Below, one piece after another: positions 4,893-6,856 of a stretch of DNA of 6,856 nt (positions are counted from its first letter, which is position 1; each line of letters begins with the position of its first letter). The position numbers were made by a program, and so were the translations under genes. Location of the stretch: contig DVOR01000163.1 of NCBI GenBank assembly GCA_018713405.1, forward strand, positions 1 through 6,856, written 5' to 3'. Source of the DNA: Candidatus Spyradenecus faecavium. Its GTDB lineage: Bacteria; Verrucomicrobiota; Kiritimatiellia; RFP12; DVOR01. Under the pieces are notes generated by a model that made no database searches, was not told the origin of the DNA, and saw only the letters and a list, made by a program, of their open reading frames with translations.

Positions 4893-5534
4893 TCAGGCGT
4901 TGCCGATGAAGTTGGTGCGCTCCCAGGGTTCGACGGGCGGGGGCGGGAGGCCGGCCTTCTCGCGGCATTTCAGCAGGTGGGCCATCTCGCGGGCCAGGGT
5001 GCGCATGGTCTGGAGGCCCTCCTTGTCGCGGCGGACCTCGTCTGGGGTCAGGCCGTGGGTGGAGTTCCAGTACTGCGAGGAGACGATGGGCATCCGCACG
5101 ATGGAGAAGTACTTGTTGAGGCGGTCGAAGGCCGCGCTCGCGCCGCCGCGGCGGCAGTTCACCACGCAGGCGGCGGGCTTGCCGGCGAAGGCCTCGGTCG
5201 CGCTGTAGAAGGCGCGGTCGAGCAACGCGCAGAGGGTGCCCGCGGGGCCGGCGTAGTAGACCGGCGAGCCGACGATGAGCGCGTCGCACCGGCGCATGGC
5301 CTCCTGGAAGGCGGCGCAGACGTCGTCCTTGAAGACGCACCCGCCCTTGCCGGCCGGCGAGCCGATGCGGCGGCAACCGCCGCAGGCGATGCACCCGCGC
5401 ACGGGCTTGGTGCCGATCTGAAAGATTTCGCTGCCGACGCCCTCGGCCTCGAGCGTGCGGGCGATTTCGCTGAGGGCGGTGAAGACGCAGCCGTTGGGGT
5501 GCGGGCTGCCGTTGAGAAGCAGTACAGTGCTCAT
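4893..5534 (-). CDS. Flavodoxin-fold NAD(P)H-dependent oxidoreductase with Cys cluster motif
   Basis: A 213-aa flavodoxin-family protein of the FMN reductase / iron-sulfur flavoprotein group, likely cytosolic and FMN-binding. The N-terminus MSTVLLLNGSPHPNG (1-15) is the phosphate-binding loop, and IVGSPVYYAGPAG is the second flavin-contact loop. Between them GCIACGGC gives Cys48-x2-Cys51-x2-Cys54, with a fourth Cys66 eleven residues on, then FKDD. In iron-sulfur flavoproteins such a cluster binds 4Fe-4S, usually with a shorter last gap; here RRIGSPAGKGG lengthens it, so a cluster is uncertain. The start has a strong AAGGAG (complement of 5540-5545) 5 nt upstream. The gene lies 36 bp after the alpha/beta hydrolase gene, so it is probably in the same operon, with a possible own promoter in the gap. 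The physiological electron acceptor is unknown. Confidence 0.92.
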   Translation of the reverse strand: MSTVLLLNGSPHPNGCVFTALSEIARTLEAEGVGSEIFQIGTKPVRGCIACGGCRRIGSPAGKGGCVFKDDVCAAFQEAMRRCDALIVGSPVYYAGPAGTLCALLDRAFYSATEAFAGKPAACVVNCRRGGASAAFDRLNKYFSIVRMPIVSSQYWNSTHGLTPDEVRRDKEGLQTMRTLAREMAHLLKCREKAGLPPPPVEPWERTNFIGNA

Positions 5535-5559
5535 GGTCTCTCCTTTTGGGTTTGAGCTT

Positions 5560-5568
5560 AGGATAGCA
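5560..5568 (-). promoter_or_regulatory. Possible internal extended -10 for the flavodoxin-like gene
   Basis: On the minus strand the gap between the hydrolase and flavodoxin-like genes reads TGCTATCCT (5568-5560), nearly identical to the purA extended -10 TGCTATCTT. No -35 at 16-18 bp was found. It would start an RNA with a leader of roughly 20 nt containing the ribosome binding site. Confidence 0.35.
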
Positions 5569-5570
5569 AA

Positions 5571-6599
5571 TCAGTCAAGCCCCTTGGCGCGCAGCCAGTC
5601 GGCGGCGAGGTCGGCGACCTCCTCGCTGTTGGTGTCGGCGAAGGGGAAGTGGGTGTTGCCGCGGATGCCGGCCTCCGGCAGGTGGACGAGCGTGGCGTCG
5701 CCGCCGTGGCGGTTGACGCAGTCGACGAAGAGCCGGGCCATCTCCACGCGGGCGCGCCAACCGTCGGCGGGCCAGTTGGCCTTGTCCGGCGCCGCGGCGA
5801 TGCCGTCGCCGAAGACGACGAGGATGGGGGTGCGGCAGAGGGCGGCGAAGTCCGCGGTCTCAAGCGGGACGGGCTTGATGGGCGTGAAGGGGCTGGAGTT
5901 GGGGATCGGCTCGGGCACTTCGCCCTTGGGGAAGGGGAAGGCGCTGGGCTCGATGGCCACGATGGCCGCCACCCGTCCGCCGCGGCCCGGCACGGCCCAG
6001 CCGAAGATGCCGCCCTGCGAGTGGGTGAAGAGGACGGAGGGCCCGATTTTCTTGGTGAGCGCGGCCAGGCTGTCCGCCACGAGCGTGCCGTCGATGGGGC
6101 CGGTGTCGGGCGTCATCCAGCGCAGGAACTGGTCCATCGCGGCCTCGCCCTTGGGGAAGGCGCCGGCATGGATGCGGAAGTTCTCCAGCCAGAGCTGGTC
6201 GTCGGGGAGGACGGCGGGCATCGCGGCCACGGTGGTGCGCCCGGCGGCCCCGCGGCGAGGCTGGTTCACCAGGTAGACGGGCCACCCGCGCCGCAGGAAG
6301 GTGGTGCGCCAGCCCTCGCGGCCGTCGGGCGTGGTGTCCCAGCAACGCGAGGTCTGCCCGTAGCCGGGGAGGAAGACGAGCGGGGTCGCCTTCGCCTCGA
6401 CGGGGATCTGGTAGGCGACGGCGGCATGGTCGCCGTGGAGCGTGCGCCCGTCGGAGCGCGTGGGACGGGCGAAGTCGAACTCGCCCGGGGCCCTCACCAC
6501 CGTCCCGCCGACGGCGAAGGAACCCTGCTCGGCGATGCGCAGGCCGTCGGCGGCGCACCCGGCCAACGCAAGCGCGGCCAATACGGGAAGGATACGCAT
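5571..6599 (-). CDS. Lipoprotein alpha/beta hydrolase (probable esterase)
   Basis: A 342-aa alpha/beta-fold hydrolase carried to the envelope by a lipoprotein signal: MRILPVLAALALAGC with lipobox Leu12-Ala13-Gly14-Cys15. The fold is shown by VFLPGYGQTSRCWDTTPDGREGW (75-97), with an LPGYG oxyanion loop, QPRRGAAGR (113-121), the nucleophile elbow THSQGG (192-197) with Ser194, VAIEPS (214-219), and GNTHFPF (314-320) with the likely catalytic His317. Asp265 or Glu217 is the probable acid. The DGREG...FLRRG...QPRRG pattern matches a group of exported bacterial hydrolases of unknown substrate. The start at 6599 is set by the lipoprotein signal and by GGAGG (6610-6606), six nt upstream inside the end of the cupin gene; an upstream extension to 6731 is just shadow of that gene. 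One base separates the cupin stop from this ATG, so translation is probably coupled. Confidence 0.93.
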   Translation of the reverse strand: MRILPVLAALALAGCAADGLRIAEQGSFAVGGTVVRAPGEFDFARPTRSDGRTLHGDHAAVAYQIPVEAKATPLVFLPGYGQTSRCWDTTPDGREGWRTTFLRRGWPVYLVNQPRRGAAGRTTVAAMPAVLPDDQLWLENFRIHAGAFPKGEAAMDQFLRWMTPDTGPIDGTLVADSLAALTKKIGPSVLFTHSQGGIFGWAVPGRGGRVAAIVAIEPSAFPFPKGEVPEPIPNSSPFTPIKPVPLETADFAALCRTPILVVFGDGIAAAPDKANWPADGWRARVEMARLFVDCVNRHGGDATLVHLPEAGIRGNTHFPFADTNSEEVADLAADWLRAKGLD

Positions 6600-6600
6600 C

Positions 6601-6856
6601 TCAGACCTCCCGCTTGGCGCCGACGGAGCGATAGACCGCCTCATCGACGGGCTCCAGCCAGTCGGTCTTGTTCGAGCCGGGGTTGGTCGAGATGGCCAGG
6701 TGCTGGAACCAGCTGCCGGGGGCCGCGCCATGCCAGTGCTCGACGCCCGGGGCGATCTCGACGACGTCGCCTGGGAGCAGGACGCGCCCGGGGCGGGCGT
6801 AGGAGGCGCGCTCTTGGTAACGCCCCTCGCCGGAGACGCAGATGAGGAGCTGCCCG
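6601..6856 (-). CDS. Cupin domain protein, C-terminal part (cut by window end)
   Basis: Only the last 84 residues are inside the window; the gene continues past base 6856. The frame reads GQLLICVSGEGRYQE at its start, then PGRVLLPGDVVEIAPGVEHWHGAAP, a cupin motif 2 with Gly-Asp, Pro-Gly and the metal-ligand His in VEHWHG. It continues with SWFQHLAI and ends with NKTDWLEPVDEAVYRSV. This is the single-domain beta-barrel type often annotated as a small cupin or paired with carboxymuconolactone decarboxylase-like proteins; the reaction is unknown. The stop codon (6603-6601) is one base from the start of the hydrolase gene, and the end of this gene carries that gene's ribosome binding site. It is therefore the upstream member of the same operon. 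Codon use is C-ending like the other minus-strand genes. Confidence 0.88.
   Translation of the reverse strand, partial: GQLLICVSGEGRYQERASYARPGRVLLPGDVVEIAPGVEHWHGAAPGSWFQHLAISTNPGSNKTDWLEPVDEAVYRSVGAKREV

Noticed and set aside
5649..6845. Plus-strand open frame of 398 codons opposite the hydrolase and cupin genes
   Set aside because: Low-complexity Gly/Ala/Val translation antisense to two genes with clear catalytic motifs and signals.

Overview
The window is a GC-rich, gene-dense stretch of bacterial chromosome. Synonymous positions in most genes are overwhelmingly C or G. Housekeeping genes (purA, uppS, an RsuA-type pseudouridine synthase) sit beside secreted or lipid-anchored proteins, with ordinary sigma70-like promoters and Rho-independent terminators, so this is a free-standing bacterial genome rather than phage or plasmid DNA. 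Two lipoprotein signals and one Sec signal peptide point to an envelope with a periplasm. The lineage cannot be fixed from this sequence; a Verrucomicrobiota/Kiritimatiellota/Lentisphaerota-like organism is only a guess.

Layout. Bases 1-222 hold an array of four short palindromes at an exact 22-bp period (33-115), then the purA promoter. purA (223-1500) and uppS (1500-2201) overlap by one base (TGATG) and form one transcription unit. The 363-bp gap after uppS holds a hairpin whose T-tract lies on the minus strand and a minus-strand promoter placed to make a short RNA ending at that hairpin (candidate sRNA, about 2311 to 2224). It also holds a TTGACA-17-TAGAGT promoter for the next gene. A 190-aa lipoprotein (2565-3137) ends in a good terminator. 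A 250-aa exported protein with a probable internal duplication follows (3212-3964). A second palindrome array (4015-4075), with the same unit order and period, sits just upstream of the pseudouridine synthase gene (4118-4825).

The right third is on the minus strand and reads leftward: a cupin gene cut by the window end (6856-6601), a lipoprotein alpha/beta hydrolase (6599-5571) and a flavodoxin-fold oxidoreductase (5534-4893). It meets the pseudouridine synthase gene tail to tail at a shared, bidirectional hairpin terminator (4836-4876). The three minus-strand genes are tightly packed, probably co-transcribed at least in part, and look like a small oxidative or hydrolytic accessory operon of unknown substrate.

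The most unusual feature is the pair of 22-bp-period palindrome arrays. Both carry an ATAAGTCC box exactly 20 bp before the first unit, keep the same order of unit types, and lie upstream of housekeeping genes. They look like copies of one composite dispersed element, either a regulatory array or a REP/MITE-like repeat. The candidate sRNA is second. Five candidate promoters in the window share an extended -10 pattern, TG(C/G)TAnnnT.
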